Of a stretch of DNA of 60,000 nt, positions 58,329 to 60,000 are shown piece after piece. A model generated the notes under the pieces. That model was not told the DNA's origin and made no database searches. It saw only the letters and a program-made list of their open reading frames with translations. Both the position numbers and the translations under genes were made by a program. The stretch spans positions 14,264,501 to 14,324,500 of the forward strand of contig OX485808.1 of NCBI GenBank assembly GCA_950295325.1, read 5' to 3'. The stretch's first letter is position 1; every line of letters begins with the position of its first letter. Origin of the DNA: Polytrichum commune. Its lineage: Eukaryota > Streptophyta > Polytrichopsida > Polytrichales > Polytrichaceae.

Positions 58329-59394
58329 GTAAGGTACGTGGGTCCTACCATATCACAAGCTTCCAAATGTAAATTTTTGTTTTGTTTAAATAGGCTTTGC
58401 CACGTGGGAAGACCTAGGGGTGGTTTTTGAAATGGGTCAAAAGTTTGGCAACCAACCAGAAATGGCCACATATGGTGTTAGTAACTCACTCTCCAAGTGG
58501 AGTCCAGTTGCAAGTGATTGTTGATGTACCGTGGTCTCTAAAATGAGCCAAAGCTTGGTCTTGGTCGGACAACTGACTGGAAGTGGCCACATGTGCAAGA
58601 TAATACTAGGGCAGAGCATTGTTGTCACTAACCGCTTGTTAGAATTACATCTAGTGGTGCATCACAACTACGTTACATTACAATACATTTATTATTCTTG
58701 CGTTAACATAACACTATTCAGCTGAGGGAGCTTAGGTTCGGTGGGGCTGACACCTAGCCCCATGTATTCTAGCATTTGAGAACGATCAATTGAACAAATG
58801 ATCCATTTTAGTCTAAATATGAAATGGGGGATGGCTTTTGGTGACCGATGGGGTAAGTAGCCGGTACTAATTCCATTGGGTTGCTAGAGGTACACCTAGA
58901 TAGGTCGAAGGTACACCTCATCATGTGTCATGCTGGCCATCTTGGTCGGTGAGGAAGGTAGCTAATGAGCTATTTAGTCCAAAGACAATTGGATCAGCCC
59001 ACCATAAACGCTCACCATAGACAAGAGCATTGACAAGGTTGCCTAAGTATGGAAAACAAATGATCGGCCCACGTTGAAAAATGCTATGCATCAATTGAAA
59101 GGGGCTACTCCCTTTTCCAATCGGAAAATGATGACCATCGAGGTCAAACTTTGACCACATTTAGGCCTAAGTTAAAGGTTGCTTGCCTTGTAGGAATCCT
59201 ACCGCTTTCATCCAATGTGCATGTTGATGCATAGGCCCAATATGCATCTATTGGTTATGGCAGAAGGGAACTTGGACATTTGCCAATACACACCCTTTGG
59301 CCTCAACCTAACATACTGTCCCCCGAGGATACTATGGCCCACAATATGCCCCGTATAGGGCTGACTAGTGTTATTGGGTGCATACAGGTTGAAT
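58329..59394. other. Intergenic, no gene seen
   Basis: Two stretches repeat at about 58420-58510 and 58535-58620 (AATGGGTCAAAAGTTTGG / AATGAGCCAAAGCTTGG; GGCCACAT), a diverged tandem pair. No gene recognised. Confidence 0.45.
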
Positions 59395-59395
59395 T

Positions 59396-60000
59396 GGGGT
59401 GCAAATAATAGTGTCACAAACATTATTTGCAAAGGGTTACATTGAATTGTCCAGAGGGCCTACAAATGTCACATCCGCTAATTATCAAAATGACATTGTT
59501 CATCAATGTATTTAACTCTTTGAAGTATAGAATGTTTTATGGTTTGTATAACATGTCACCTCGGAGTGTTGGAGATGGTAATTTTACATTCTAGTATACA
59601 ATACAAAGATATTATTGAGCATATAAATGCCAAGTGTCATGTGTTCACACTGATGGCCAACAAGTTGTAACCTAGACATAGACCTCATAATCTTATTGAG
59701 CATACAAGTTATCATGATAATCATGATAATCACGATAATCATGATATAAAGGTCATGATAATCATGATATATAAGTCCAAGTGTCATATATCATGATGAT
59801 CATGTAGTACGTACAATAAAAATGTTGAAATGAAATGAAATCTTAAATTCATGAATGAAGTCGTAAATATTACACTAGATATAGTTTGACATAGTAATTA
59901 TAGAATACACCACCGTTCCGCAATTTGTGATACATGGTGACAACATTAGTCAACTTGTTGACCAGTAGTAAAACCTAGGCATAGGCCCCATAATAAGATA
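59396..60000 (+). mobile_element. Family D MITE, copy 7, running off the window
   Basis: AATAGTGTCACAAACATTATTTGCAAAGGG-type start (near 59406), GGCCTACAAAT, GCCAAGTGTCATGTG and CATAGACCTCATAATCTTATTG match family D. The right end is beyond 60000. It holds the minisatellite at 59710-59772. Confidence 0.6.
59710..59772 (+). repeat. ATCATGATA minisatellite
   Basis: About six copies of the palindromic 9-mer ATCATGATA or a one-base variant, in short blocks. Confidence 0.85.

Noticed and set aside
1-60000. CRISPR array, operons, phage or bacterial features
   Set aside because: The window is eukaryotic. Its tandem repeats lack the regular repeat-spacer structure, and the only gene is spliced.

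Overview
The window is nuclear DNA of a land plant. It holds one clear protein-coding gene, a five-exon COBRA-like (COBL) gene on the + strand, coding from 17353 to 22279. COBRA/COBL proteins are GPI-anchored wall proteins specific to plants. The split gene with GT-AG introns, the AT-rich flanks, the microsatellites and the dense short transposons all fit a plant chromosome arm. The species cannot be named from the sequence. One gene in 60 kb points to a genome that is large and repeat-rich, at least locally.

Layout. 1-16200: a tRNA-type SINE, a solo LTR and several nested families of miniature inverted-repeat elements (MITEs), including three copies of a ~500-bp family ('A') stacked just upstream of the gene. 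16202-22670: the COBL locus, with a CT-rich leader, five exons and two introns expanded by tandem duplication. 22700-29000: tandemly duplicated non-coding DNA, including a 3 x 137 bp array. 29000-35250: TA-flanked MITEs nested in and abutting one another. 36553-39875: a 3.3-kb hAT-like element with two arrays of palindromic repeats. 43400-45373: a decayed Tigger/pogo transposon with a recognisable DDE transposase relic. 46100-60000: more MITEs, a second SINE, a CACTA MITE, a second 1.06-kb TTA-flanked element and a GC-rich tandem array.

How the repeats relate. For this report I named the families by letter: A, M and two 1064-bp elements (TTA/TAA target duplications, PIF/Harbinger-like); B, C, D, H/G and N (TA target duplications, Tc1/mariner/pogo-like); F, I and J (dispersed repeats). 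B, C, D and most H copies share the terminal motif TATTTAGTGTCAC although their interiors differ, so one transposase could have moved them all. Several insertions are confirmed inside the window by an uninterrupted second copy of the host repeat. I saw no tRNA or rRNA gene, CRISPR array, organelle insertion or virus-like sequence. All boundaries come from reading by eye. Family names above the level of target-site duplication are inference.
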